Assembly (NCBI GenBank): GCA_027600665.1
Contig: JADGJL010000154.1
Span: forward strand, 1-36,741
Reading direction: 5' to 3'
DNA from: Irineochytrium annulatum
Taxonomy: Eukaryota > Chytridiomycota > Chytridiomycetes > Chytridiales > Chytridiaceae
Length of the DNA: 36,741 bases
The number at the start of each line of letters is the position of its first letter. Positions within the stretch are counted from its first letter, which is position 1. The translations under genes and the position numbers were made by a program. The notes beneath the pieces are model-generated. The model searched no databases. It was not told where the DNA came from and was given only the letters and a program-made list of their open reading frames with translations. Below, in pieces: positions 20,916 to 33,405 of the stretch.

Positions 20916-21650
20916 TTACAGTCCGGCCGGCGACATCTTCAGCTTCCGCTCCATCGTCGAGTGCACATCCATTAAGAAGTATGACGGGTCCGAGTCTGAG
21001 CGAGGTTTGCAGCCATTAACAAGTGACATCAAACAGGGAGGAATACGGGAGCAACGAAGACAAAAAATAGAAAAGAACAATGCAATAACAGCATGTACGT
21101 GACGCTCACCTCCCAGGAAATCCTCGAAGTCAATCGACGTGTCCTTCCCCGCAAGAATGTCCAAAGCGAGGTTCGAGCTCTTCAACACCGGTATTCTCCT
21201 CGTCTGCAAAAGAAAATGGTTGCAGCGACGTCAGAAGTTTATCCATCGCGTTAACGCATCCAACACCCCAAGGCAATCGGCACTTCTGAAGGAGGTAAGG
21301 AGAAGTCTTCCAGCATTACCTCCTGCGTCAGGAGCGCCTTCTCCATCTGAAGTCGGATCGGCATGTGCAGGCCATGCGCCCTCCTCAGCAAGTTCATCTT
21401 CAGCTTCTCCTGCGTCGGCTCCCACTGTACGAAGAAAGGTCACGGAATTGCTTTAGCGAACGGGTGGCTGGACGGCAACGAGACGCGCGTTCACCTCAGC
21501 CAGGCGGTGCTCGAGCGGGTGGCCCGCGATGATCTCGCTTCGGACCGTCCGTGGCCCCTCGCGAAAGGTGTCATGTACGCCGTAGGTCGTGTGGTCGCCA
21601 ACGCTGGCGACCTTCCCCGCCTGCTCAGGCTGGATCTTCAGGGAGTTCAT
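20916..21650 (-). CDS. UMP1: Proteasome maturation factor UMP1 (POMP)
   Basis: UMP1 is a chaperone of 20S proteasome assembly that is enclosed and degraded as the particle matures. Exons: 21650-21495, 21424-21320, 21203-21110, 20995-20916; 144 aa, the normal size. Family blocks are YGVHDTFREGPRTVRSEI, HPLEHRLAEWEPTQEKLKMN, LLRRAHGLHMPIRLQMEKAL, RIPVLKSSNLALDILAGKD, IDFEDFLG and MDVHSTMERKLKMSPAGL. Introns 2 and 3 are 116 and 114 bp, the longest in the window. The ATG at 21650 is the first Met; an open frame continues upstream without one. No perfect proteasome-associated control element is present in the 107 bp upstream. Confidence 0.93.
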
Positions 21651-21700
21651 GATTTTGTATTGGTACTCGTCTTTTTCAGTTGTCACCCAAACTTGTAGCC

Positions 21701-21706
21701 TTTATT
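21701..21706 (-). terminator. Polyadenylation signal candidate for ARG5,6
   Basis: AATAAA on the minus strand lies 52-57 nt after the ARG5,6 stop and just upstream of the UMP1 start. The two genes share a 107-bp gap, so 3' end and promoter are superposed. Confidence 0.45.
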
Positions 21707-21757
21707 ATTGAACAGGCTGGAATTGTATGTATTAATTAAAAAATGATTGTAGCATCA

Positions 21758-24577
<2,820 letters not shown>

Positions 24578-25398
24578 CGTGATTTAAAACGAGATGTCCG
24601 TTGGTCTGGACACATCAGTGTTGTGTTTTCTTATCATAAGGGCAACCTCACTTTGTATTAATGCAGTACAAATCACCAGTAGCCTGCAATTACAACTGAC
24701 TTCCACGCCTCACCACTTCCAGTCGTGCTCGTGACAGCTTCCGTTTGCACCTACTGCCGCTGGGCACGATGGACATGATAGCCCTCGTTCATTGCTTGGC
24801 AGATATTCTGGTGTTCAAATTCACCTTGCGGCCGCAGGCGACCACAAAAGATTGCAGTTCAGACCTAGGATGCATGCATATGCATAATGAATATTTATAT
24901 GCACCCAGTTCGATCTGTTGATATTTCTTTTTGTTGACATCGAGATTGTTGAAATGAAAACCGAAAAGAACGTCGCGCGAGAGATTCAATAATACCCGGT
25001 TGGTCTGTCGGGCTGTCGATTGTTGTTGGTTACTTGTTGAAGTGGGTTAAATTTCGCCGTCATGTTTGAGGTTGGCGAGGATAACACGGAGTAACGGTTT
25101 AGCATGTTGACGCCAAGACACGCCGCTGGCACTCGCTCGTTTCAAGGTCCCCGTTACTCATCCCACCGCCTGCCGTGCTCCACCACCACTCCTGCGGCAC
25201 CCGTCGTCCTCGCCGGCCTCGACCACACCTGCTGGGAAGGGATCGCGAATTCTAAACGTTGTGGAAGGCCCTGCCAAGCCAGCAGAATCGTCCGAACGAG
25301 AGTGGAAGAGGGTTCTCTGGCAGGGGGAGCGCACAGACAATAGGAAGACGAAGACTTTCGTCTGAGCGCTGAACGGAGGATTCTCGGCGTAAAGGAAG
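24578..25398. other. Divergent intergenic region, may hold 5' exons of the next gene
   Basis: About 820 bp separate ARG5,6 from the first supported exon of the membrane protein gene. Both promoters lie here. A 79-codon open frame from 25104 (+) has no recognisable domain or signal peptide. Because the membrane protein lacks a signal peptide at its first visible Met, a short 5' exon may be hidden here, but I cannot place it. Confidence 0.35.
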
Positions 25399-27645
25399 AT
25401 GAGCAACTACTTCGACCGCTGGGGTGGCGATCGGGATGATCACTTCACTCAGGTGGTGACTCGGATCATGACCATGACCCAGGTCCATATCTCCACAATG
25501 ATCATGACGCAGACCGTGTCGGTGACCGTTATGCAGGTAGTTATCCTTACTTGTTTGTTTGCTACCTTTTGGAAGCCAACGAAAATGCCTGCAGCCGGTC
25601 ACCCTCGTCTCGACGGCTACGGTCTTCATGACCGCCAGCAACAGCCCACCCCTCATCACCCCTGCGGCAAATCCAACAACCCCGCCACCGACATCCGTAA
25701 CCCCGCCCCCAGCGGACCCAGTACCTCGAATGACGTTCGACATGGAATCCATGTCCATGGATGTCGACATGCCCATGCAAATGAACCGCGGCGTTATGAT
25801 GCAGGACAACAACCCTGCCGCAGCCTCCACACCCGGCCCCGGAAACGCGATCCCGCCAGTCAACGGTGGCTCGCCCCGGCCTCAAATCGTCGAACCGAAG
25901 GGTGACGATCATCTTCCGGCGCCGTCCGCGCCGGCCACTGGCGCGGCACTCTCATCAGTCGGGCTCACCGTGGCTGTCGTTAGCGTCTTGGCCGTCATTG
26001 GGGCCTTGGGGTTCGTGGTCGGGAGGCGCAGATACGTAAGAGGGCGGGAGCGGAGGCGGGCTTTGGAGAAGGCAGGGGATTTCAAGCGGAGGAGTTTCCG
26101 GGGAGGCACTGGGATGGAGGATTGGAAGGGTTCTGGGGTTGTGGGAGGAGGAGTGACGATGGCGCAATGGGATGCGGACGTGAAGGAGCGGCCGGCGTCG
26201 TACTCTTCTGTCTCGGGGAGATCGGACGCCAACCGGGTTAGGAAGCGATACTCGAGCCTCACTTGGCGAGAGAGCGGCGACATGACAGGACCGGGCGTGG
26301 ATGCGGCGCGAATTCTGTCGTCCTACGATAATGAAGCTCCTGCCTTTGACTGGCGGGACGCCGCCGGTCTGATGGAGGATGATAGCGTAAGTTAGACTCA
26401 ACTTTTGAACCGCCGGAACGGGATTGATGATGGCTATACACAGATGAAGGACTTCATCCGAACGAACAGCCTCTCACGATGGATGCCTTCCATTTCCACA
26501 CCTTCCGCGCACCCGTCTACCCTTCCCCTCGGAGCCGGCGGCCCAGGCGGCCCAAACTCCCGCAAGCCCGCGACCTGCGTCTCCTCCTCCGACGTGCCGG
26601 AATCCGAAGCTGGCGGGAGCGTCTTTCTCTCTGACCGGTACGGCCACGTTCGTCGCCAGGAAGCCATCATCCTTCGCGCTGCGGCGCCATCGGGTCCGCC
26701 CCTAGAGCCCATCGTCTCCGCCTCCTTTGCACCATCAGTTTCTTACGAGCCGTCGACGTCGCCCATGCTCGTCCCGATCGTCAGCACGATGTGGGATATG
26801 GTTATGGGTGGCCCGCCGCCGCTCCAGCCGCTGAAATCCCGACCTGACGACGGAAAAAAAAATCTGCGCCGGAGCGGCGACGACGAGGACCCGCTGTCTA
26901 AGATGGAGGACGGTGAGGACGAGCTTGGAGAGATGGTGCCTACCACCCGGTACGGCGCAACTCGGTTCTCAAATCGCCTCGTTGATTCGCGGAACCGCCG
27001 GCCGAAGGTGACCATGTCGATGATTAGCTCATCCGTCGGTGACACGCTCTCGCCCACGCGGTCGTCGTTTCAGCCCGCCGGCGGCGGCGGCAGCGGGGTG
27101 GAAGTCAGCCGCCAGCTGACGAACACCTCGAACGCCTCAAGCAACTGGCGGCTCTTCGCCGCCATCCCGCCGCCGCCGGCCTTCATTTCGATCCGCTCGG
27201 GCGCACCGAGGGGCGAGCTCATGCGCGGGTTCGATGCCATCGGGGCCGCTAGCGCGAGCGCGTCGAGGGTCAACCGGATCCCCTCGCATCACCCGTCGGA
27301 GCGCCGGCGCAAGTCTAGCGGGCGTTCGATTAAGAGCCGTGCGACGTCTCGCACGAGCCAGAACAGCATCGTGAGCCGGGTGTCGATCGGGAGCAGGGGC
27401 GTGGTGGAGGAGGGGAGGGTTAGGTCTTGGCATGGGATACCGGCTTGGACGAGGGAGGATGAGATGGAGCAGGATATGAGGCAGGGCTTTAGCGATGGTG
27501 AGGAGGAAGAGTCTGAGGAGCAGGTTCTGCGGGATAACATGTTCGTGCCTCAGGTAAGCTCGCCTGCATAGTTGCTCACTCATAAGCCTGTTCTTACCAT
27601 TACGCCTTCCAGATTCGAACAGAAATACCCCAGAACCGGAGCTAA
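25399..27645 (+). CDS. Single-pass membrane protein with Met-rich stalk and long Ser-rich tail
   Basis: I do not recognise a family. Exons: 25399-25536, 25595-26386, 26444-27553, 27613-27645; 690 aa. Residues 1-60 are rich in Thr, Val and Met (VVTRIMTMTQVHISTMIMTQ), then a Pro/Thr stalk, then a Met-rich stretch with 9 Met between residues 92 and 115 (MESMSMDVDMPMQM). A transmembrane helix at about 164-188 (VGLTVAVVSVLAVIGALGFV) is followed by basic RRRYVRGRERRR, so the remaining ~500 residues are cytosolic. The tail is Ser/Arg/Pro-rich, with acidic clusters and likely phosphorylation sites. A signal peptide is missing at the first Met, so a 5' exon may be unseen. If the last intron is retained the protein ends VSSPA at 27571. 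Role as a surface sensor or wall-stress-like protein is inference. Confidence 0.62.
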
Positions 27646-27747
27646 AATGCTCATACCCTCGGCGAGCTTGTGCCATGACAGCAGTAGTTAGTTTTTGTAT
27701 CATAATGAGTGGGTCAATATACATGCGAGTTCACACAACAGTTCTCC

Positions 27748-29694
27748 ATGAAGGCCACCATCCCCGCCGAGATCCTGGACCAGGTCTTCGCCTTCATACC
27801 GGTCCCCGACCTCGTCGCGGTAGCCGTCGTGTCCAAGGCCTTCTTCCACAGCGCCGCGCCCCTTATCTGGCATCGCCGGATCCTCTGGACCGACGAATGT
27901 AGGTGCTCACCAGTCCACTGGACCCTATGCTAACGATCAACCACAGGGGATCACACGCGATCGCTCTTCTCGAAGCCACGGTCCCTCCACCGTGACTACA
28001 GAGCCTATATAAAGGAGATGCAGATCCTGACGACTGCCAGACGCTCCTTCGGCCACGCCTCCGCCGAGCGCCCGCACACCCACGCATCCCACCCGACTTC
28101 GGCCGCGCTCGGCGGGATGCCGGGAACGCTCACGGGCTCGTCAGCCGCGATTCCGTATACCCCGCTCTCGAACCATACCGAGCCTCGTCTGCCGGGCCTG
28201 CGCCGATTCCTCCAAGGATGCAGCGCCCTAACGGCCCTGAATTGTGACACGCCCTGCCTCGGCGACGAGGACCTCTGGGTCGTTCTCAAGGCATGCGGTG
28301 CAACACTGGCCGCGCTGTCGTTTGTGTGCGGGGCTGAGCAGCAAGGCAGGGTCACGGACGAAGGTTTGCTGGCCGTTGGCGCGCACTGCTCGAGGCTAAG
28401 GCACGTGAGATTCCGCGCTGCTGGCGGTGGGGCGCCGCCGTTTTCGGAGCGGGGTCTGGGCGCGATCGCGAGGGCTGGCGGCGGACAGTTGATGACGTTC
28501 GCGCTCGAGTGGCTGGGGCCCACGCGGAGCGCGGTTTCTGGACCGAATGGGACGGCGGGTGGGCATGGTGGAAGTGTTGGTGGCGCCGGTGGGGGTGGGT
28601 CAGAAGAAGGGATGTTGGACTCGGCTGTGAGAAGGTTTGCTGACGCGCTGGCGGCGCTGATTGAAGCGAATACGGGGCTTAAAACGTTGTCGCTAGACTG
28701 GCCCGTCGGCGTCGCGGAGGCTCTTGCGGGGGCCGCGCGGTCGCTCAAGGGTTTGGAGTCGCTCAGGGTCGGGAACTATAAGGACGTAGCGGCCATCTCG
28801 GCCGTCGTCGCGGCGAACCCGACCATAGTGTCTGTCCACCTCTTCGACTTGCCGAATCGTGATGTCTCCGCCCTCTTCGACTTACCGGGAATGGTACAAC
28901 TGCATGCCCCGCCACCATCCCCGCCCGCAAGTGCCTCGTCCTCGGAGCACCCAGACTCCTCCGTGGCCGCCGTCACCTCCCCGTCCTCCATCTTCCACAC
29001 CCTCCGCGAGCTCCACCTCGATGGCGTCGGCCAGCTCCGCGATATCTTCACGCTCGTCCTCCGTTTCACAAACCTTACGCGCCTTAAGCTTCTCCCCTCC
29101 CGTCTCGTGGCTTCGGTCGCCCACATGGGCACGGACGACGTCGCACGGGACGTGATCCAGGGCCTGCCGCACCTCCGCTCGCTTGAGATGCCCGTCGCGA
29201 CTAACGCTCCCATCCTTGCGCTCGCCTCGCGGTGCCCGGACCTCGAGGAGCTGGACGTTATCGACGGGTCGCAAATCTCCGACGCGGCGCTCATCGTGCT
29301 CGTGAAAGGCTGCCCACGGATCAGGAGCCTACATCTGGGATCCGCCACCGCGCTGCTGGACACGTCGATGCTCGTTATGGCGAGGGCGCTTAAGCTTGAA
29401 AGGCTTACTTTGCCGTTCAGGAATAGGAACCTTACGGCCAAGACGCTCGAGTACCTTGCCGACTTTTGCAGTGACGATTTGGAGTCGGTGCTTAATCTGC
29501 CGGCGGCGTGCGTGGAGAGGGACGCCCTGCAAACGTACCTGCCGCGGTTCCCGCAATTGCGGGCGGTGGGAGTTTGCGTCGCAGGCGGCGCTGGGAGCTC
29601 GGCCAGCGCGGGGAGGTTGTTTTTAAGCAGGGAGGGCCAGCAGGCACTTAAGAGCCGGTGTCGCAGGTTGAAAGTCATCCATCATAACTACTGA
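27748..29694 (+). CDS. F-box / leucine-rich repeat protein
   Basis: Exon 1 (27748-27898) encodes a short F-box (TIPAEILDQVFAFIPVPDLV, SKAFFHSAAPLIWHRRI); a 48-bp intron with a CTAAC branch site leads to exon 2 (27947-29694); 632 aa in total. The rest shows irregular leucine-rich repeats of the FBXL/AMN1 kind, for example LTALNCDTPCLGDEDLWVVL, CPDLEELDVIDGSQISDAAL and CPRIRSLHLGSATALLDTSM. Ser/Gly/Pro-rich loops interrupt the repeats (GGHGGSVGGAGGGGSEEG; PPSPPASASSSEHPDSS). Such proteins are substrate receptors of SCF ubiquitin ligases, binding Skp1 through the F-box; the substrate is unknown. The gene ends 64 bp from the convergent zinc-finger gene. Confidence 0.82.
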
Positions 29695-29758
29695 TGCATC
29701 GTGTGCTTACTATGATTGAATATATGCTATTTGCTGAACGTAAGTTTTTCCCCTGCAT

Positions 29759-31132
29759 TCACATGTGGAAGTTTGCCGCGATAGTCCCCGCCCATGCCTT
29801 CATCGGCGAGACGGGCAACGTCGGCGAGACGGGTGTCAACGGCGGCCCCTCAGTCGTTGCGGAGTAGCTTTGCCGCGCGACCTTCCCAATCCCATCACAA
29901 GTCGAACACGTTTGGCAGTTAACGCAGCGTATTCCCTGGGCGCAGGTCGGGAGTTCGGACCTCGGGTGGATGAAGCCATAGGAGTGGCAGTCATCGCAGG
30001 CGCCGGCGTTGAAGAGTACACCTGTGCCCTCGCACTGCTTGCAAGCGTTGCAGAAGCGGCACTGTACGTTCTTGGCCTTCTCGTGCTTCTTGTCGACCGA
30101 GTCATGCATGTAGCCAAGACCTGTGTAGAAGGTACGCAAACGTGTCAATGTTAGATTGTACTCAGGCAGTAAACGAACAAAGGGTCCGACCTGCACACTT
30201 GGTACATGTCTGCCGCTGAGGAATTGGCGCCGCAACCAAGCCCTCCGGAGTCTGAACACCCTCGGCCCTGAAAAGCGGATCCTCGAAACGGGTTTTTGCG
30301 GACTTGAAGTCCTTCTCCTTTGCGGCCTCGATCTTCATGTGCTGTCGGTGGACCAGCGAGTCCTTGATCTTTGCCATCTCGTCCGCCTGTAGCTTCTTCG
30401 TCAAACCGCCCAGGAATGGTCCTGTCTGAGGCTTCTCGACCATGGAGGCTACTCATGAAATTGCGTTTACCACCATGGAGGAAACCTTCGTCAGCAAGGT
30501 CAAAAAGTTACCTAACACCTCTTCCTGCACGAAGGAGATTATCACTTTCGCGAGCTCCTCCTCTTGGAGGCGCTTCTCCATCCCCTTTAGAAGCGTCCCA
30601 CGAATGCCCTGATCCCAGTTGGTGGCAGCTGCAACCGGGGACCAAGAGGTTAGCTGTACGTCAACAACAAGAAGGTTGCGCACCGGTCAGGTTTAGCTTA
30701 GCGCCGGCTTCAACGACACGAGAGTCTGCTGCAAACACGGCCTTCTCTAAGCTCTGCCAGATGGTAAACACGCGCGTGCCGTCGTCGCTCTAAAAAATAC
30801 CTTAATGTTCCTGCTGGTCTCTGCCATCCTAAAGGTGCGAAATCAGAGAAGAACGCGTGAATGAGAGCCAAAGCGTACGTACCATGGGTCGAATGACGCC
30901 ATTATCAAGTCCGCGATTACCGTTGCGACCGAGTCGTCATAACCAAGAGCAGCTGGCGTCGCTGACGTTGTCGGTGTGACTGCCTGAAGGCTCTCCGCTG
31001 GCTCCACGTCACCAGCAGTCGATTCACTGCGTTCTGAGCGCGCAACAGGGCTAAATCAGTCACCCAGTTCTCCAACACGGACCCCTTACGTGATGGTGCC
31101 TCGGCCTCAAGCGAGCACTCCTCGCTACCCAT
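29759..31132 (-). CDS. DnaJ-type CxxCxGxG zinc-finger protein without J domain
   Basis: I do not recognise a named family. Exons: 31132-31090, 31033-30883, 30828-30801, 30753-30684, 30628-30512, 30448-30191, 30120-29759; 342 aa, phases consistent, exon 3 a 28-nt microexon. The first 60 residues are Ser/Thr/Glu-rich; the middle is helical and charged (GMEKRLQEEELAKVIISFVQ; KKLQADEMAKIKDSLVHRQH). The C-terminal 120 residues hold four repeats like the cysteine-rich zinc domain of DnaJ/Hsp40: CTKCAGLG (218-225), CKQCEGTG (249-256), CDDCHSYG (264-271) and CSTCDGIG (294-301), plus extra CRFC and CVNC pairs. No J domain (HPD) is present. Intron 3 is placed at AAG/GTATTT to CTGGCAG (47 bp), because the nearer TTTTTTAG would leave an 11-bp intron. 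Confidence 0.75.
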
Positions 31133-31253
31133 GGCGACGACCTGGGTACTTCCGAAGTGCACACGCTTCTCCGTGCTGATCTGCAACGCGTTCGCGCGGT
31201 GAGAACTTTTCTGTGCCACACGATTTTCAAGGGCTTGAACCTTAAGGTTGATT

Positions 31254-32378
31254 TCAGCTGAACTCGAACTTCTTTTTCTTTTTCAACTGCGCTAGTTTAC
31301 TTTTATCTTCCTCAAACTTTTGCCGTAACTCGTCCAATTCTGGTTAAAGAAAAGAAAGGATGAGTCGTACGACCAGAAGTATGCAAAGCAAAAACCCACG
31401 TTTTTTCTTCGACTCCTTCGACTGGAACTTGTAAAAGTTCGCAATGGACTTGCTCTTCTCCTCCATGTGCTTCTTCTTCGCGAAATCCACCTTCGCCGCC
31501 GTGATGGTGGCCCCAGACCCGTCCGCGATCGTGTTGGCCGACCGTCCCACGCCGCGGGTGACAAGTACGAATCCGTCCGCGTCAGGCCGTCGACTCGCCT
31601 CCTCCTTCTCAATGCGACGAGCTTCCTCCATCTCCTCAAAGCGAACAAAGTACTCATTCACCTCGCGCTTCAACGTTGCCAACGGCGGGCACGCGGCCGC
31701 GTACTCGGCAATCCATCCTACATTAACAAGAAGAGTCGCATTAAAGATCCAGTCGCAATATAAACGAATCAATAACAGTCTACTTTGAATCCCCGGGCTT
31801 TGTTCAATAACGTCATCCTCCGCGTCATCACCCTCCTCCAACACGTCGGACCAAATCCGCCGTCTCGCTCTCATGTCCAGCGCTCGCGCCGCGGATTCCT
31901 CCTCGTAGAAGATCACATGCGATGTCCCTCCCGACTTCCCCACCGCCTTCACATTCCGACCCACGAACACCACCTTCTCGATGGTCCCACATCGCCTAAA
32001 TAGCCGCTTGATGTGCCGTTCCGTGGCATCCACTGGGACGTTGGAGAGGTAGACGGTTCGGCCGGCCGGAAGCGCGTTGTCCTTTGCCGAGTGGAGTCTC
32101 ATGAAGAGCGAGTGCATCGGCTGCGGCTTGATCGCCGAGCCGGCTGACGCCTTTGAGATGTGGGCAGCAAATGGAAGCAGCGGTGGCGGTAGGATGGACA
32201 CCGGCGGCATCGTGATGGGCACCACGACGAAACCGTCAACCTTCGGCAGCGCTTTCGCCTGCTGGTCGCTGGCGTTCTCCTCCCGGCCAAGGTTATCCTC
32301 CTTCGAGCTTGACTTCGCGCTCACGGTCGGCCGCTTCTTCGACCGGTCGCTGTTCTGGTCCCCAACTGGTCGCTTCAT
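31254..32378 (-). CDS. RRP7: Ribosomal RNA processing protein RRP7
   Basis: RRP7 is a small-subunit processome component needed for 18S rRNA maturation and 40S assembly in the nucleolus. Exons: 32378-31784, 31717-31400, 31339-31254; 332 aa. A Lys/Ser-rich start is followed by an RRM-like domain from about residue 107 (RTVYLSNVPVDATERHIKRL). The C-terminal RRP7 domain has GDDAEDDVIEQSPGIQRWIA, LKREVNEYFVRFEEMEEARR, DADGFVLVTRGVG and IANFYKFQSKESKKKQLDEL with a final KKKKKFEFS. Intron 1 (31783-31718, 66 bp) is free of in-frame stops; its removal gives the expected IQRWIAEY. Confidence 0.88.
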
Positions 32379-32416
32379 TTGGCAAGAAAAAGATTATGCC
32401 AATCCGTCAAATTTAC

Positions 32417-32422
32417 TATATA
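32417..32422 (-). promoter_or_regulatory. TATA-like element upstream of RRP7
   Basis: TATATA in an AT-rich patch lies about 40 bp upstream of the RRP7 ATG and within the 107-bp gap to the CSN8 stop codon. Motif match only. Confidence 0.3.
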
Positions 32423-32485
32423 TTTAAATTTATCGTTCCCACCAGACAACAGCAATGTGCACTCGCGATACGTCCCCAAATGGCA

Positions 32486-33376
32486 TCATTTCTCCAGGAC
32501 AAGCGTATATCCGATAAGGTTCTCCAACTGAGCGATACCCGGCCCCTTGACATTCCCATCCACGTCATCCCCCTTCTCCCTTAAAGGCATGTACCAGCTT
32601 CCATCATCGCCGACCGCCCACCGCGGCGGCGAAATAAAGCTCCTTAGTTCCTCCCCGTCCTTCAGCCCCAGCCAACGCGCAATCTGCTCTCCCCGGACTG
32701 AGTCGTAGCCCGCATGCAGGAGCTGCAGCGCCCGCTCCCGCACAGCGTGCCGGAGCCTCGGAATGATGATGGCGATGATGGACCCCCATTCGCCCTCGCG
32801 CGAGTTCAGGATTGAGTGGAACCCGTCGAAGGACCTCTCGTGCAGGGAGGAGAAGGCCTCATGTAAGGCGCAAAAATCGCGGTCCGCCTGCGTCGAAGCG
32901 GGCGCCCGGCGAGTTAGCATTCGGGCTGACGCCAGGTCGTTGAGCATCATGAGGCATGCGAGCTCGATGGAGTAGATTCGAGGGTCGTTATGGAAGACGG
33001 GGAAGTCGTCATCGTGGTCGGTCGCGTCCGCCGCCATATCGTTCGAAGAGGCGGCGTTGGCCGCATCGGAGGGGGCCGCGTCGGCTGCCATCTCAACGTC
33101 CGCTGATGTGGTTGCGTTTGCTGTCGTGGTGGCATCCGGCGCGGTCGGTTGCTGCGCGGGTTGAGTCGATGGTTGGGCGGCCGTGACCGATGCCGGCGTC
33201 GAACGCACAGTGGGAGTGCCGCCTGCACGCTTAAGCGAGAAGTCGAGCTCGTAGCTCTCGCAGAGCTCGAGGAGCGTGCGCACATCGCCGCTCGTCACAA
33301 GCGACCGAAGGCTCATTGCTGCCAACAACTTTTGGAACGATCTGTGATTTTTATTCCGCAGGTGCTTCCACATCAT
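32486..33376 (-). CDS. CSN8: COP9 signalosome subunit 8-like (CSN8/PSMD8/eIF3k PCI family)
   Basis: A single-exon protein of 296 aa, the only intron-less gene in the window. The PCI-related core matches CSN8: ELACLMMLNDLASARMLTRR, ALHEAFSSLHERSFDGFHSI, WGSIIAIIIPRLRHAVRERA and LQLLHAGYDSVRGEQIARWL, followed by a predicted strand WYMPLREKG and a final helix QLENLIGYTLVLEK. The COP9 signalosome removes NEDD8 from cullins and so regulates SCF ligases. An Ala/Thr/Pro-rich insert of about 70 residues separates the N-terminal helices from the core. The first Met is used here; a second Met at residue 21 (MSLRSLVTSGDVRTL) fits the family start as well. Assignment to CSN8 rather than RPN12 rests on length and the C-terminal pattern. 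Confidence 0.75.
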   Translation of the reverse strand: MMWKHLRNKNHRSFQKLLAAMSLRSLVTSGDVRTLLELCESYELDFSLKRAGGTPTVRSTPASVTAAQPSTQPAQQPTAPDATTTANATTSADVEMAADAAPSDAANAASSNDMAADATDHDDDFPVFHNDPRIYSIELACLMMLNDLASARMLTRRAPASTQADRDFCALHEAFSSLHERSFDGFHSILNSREGEWGSIIAIIIPRLRHAVRERALQLLHAGYDSVRGEQIARWLGLKDGEELRSFISPPRWAVGDDGSWYMPLREKGDDVDGNVKGPGIAQLENLIGYTLVLEK

Positions 33377-33405
33377 GATACAATTCTATCTGCAATATGC
33401 TTAAT

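Noticed and set aside
21651..21757. Proteasome-associated control element upstream of UMP1
   Set aside because: Only an imperfect GGTGACAAC is present versus GGTGGCAAA; not convincing.
24789..24989. 66-codon minus-strand open frame in the ARG5,6 upstream region
   Set aside because: No similarity to anything I recognise, AT-rich and in a promoter region.
25252..25863. His/Gly-rich open frame on the minus strand
   Set aside because: It is the mirror of Met- and Thr-rich codons of the membrane protein on the plus strand and spans its intron.
27137..27724. 195-codon minus-strand open frame over the membrane protein tail
   Set aside because: Crosses the plus-strand exon-intron boundary with no motif or supported start.
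28005..28748. 247-codon minus-strand open frame opposite the F-box/LRR gene
   Set aside because: Composition is Ala/Ser/Pro-rich from GC-rich codon shadow; the plus strand carries a clear LRR pattern with an in-phase F-box exon.
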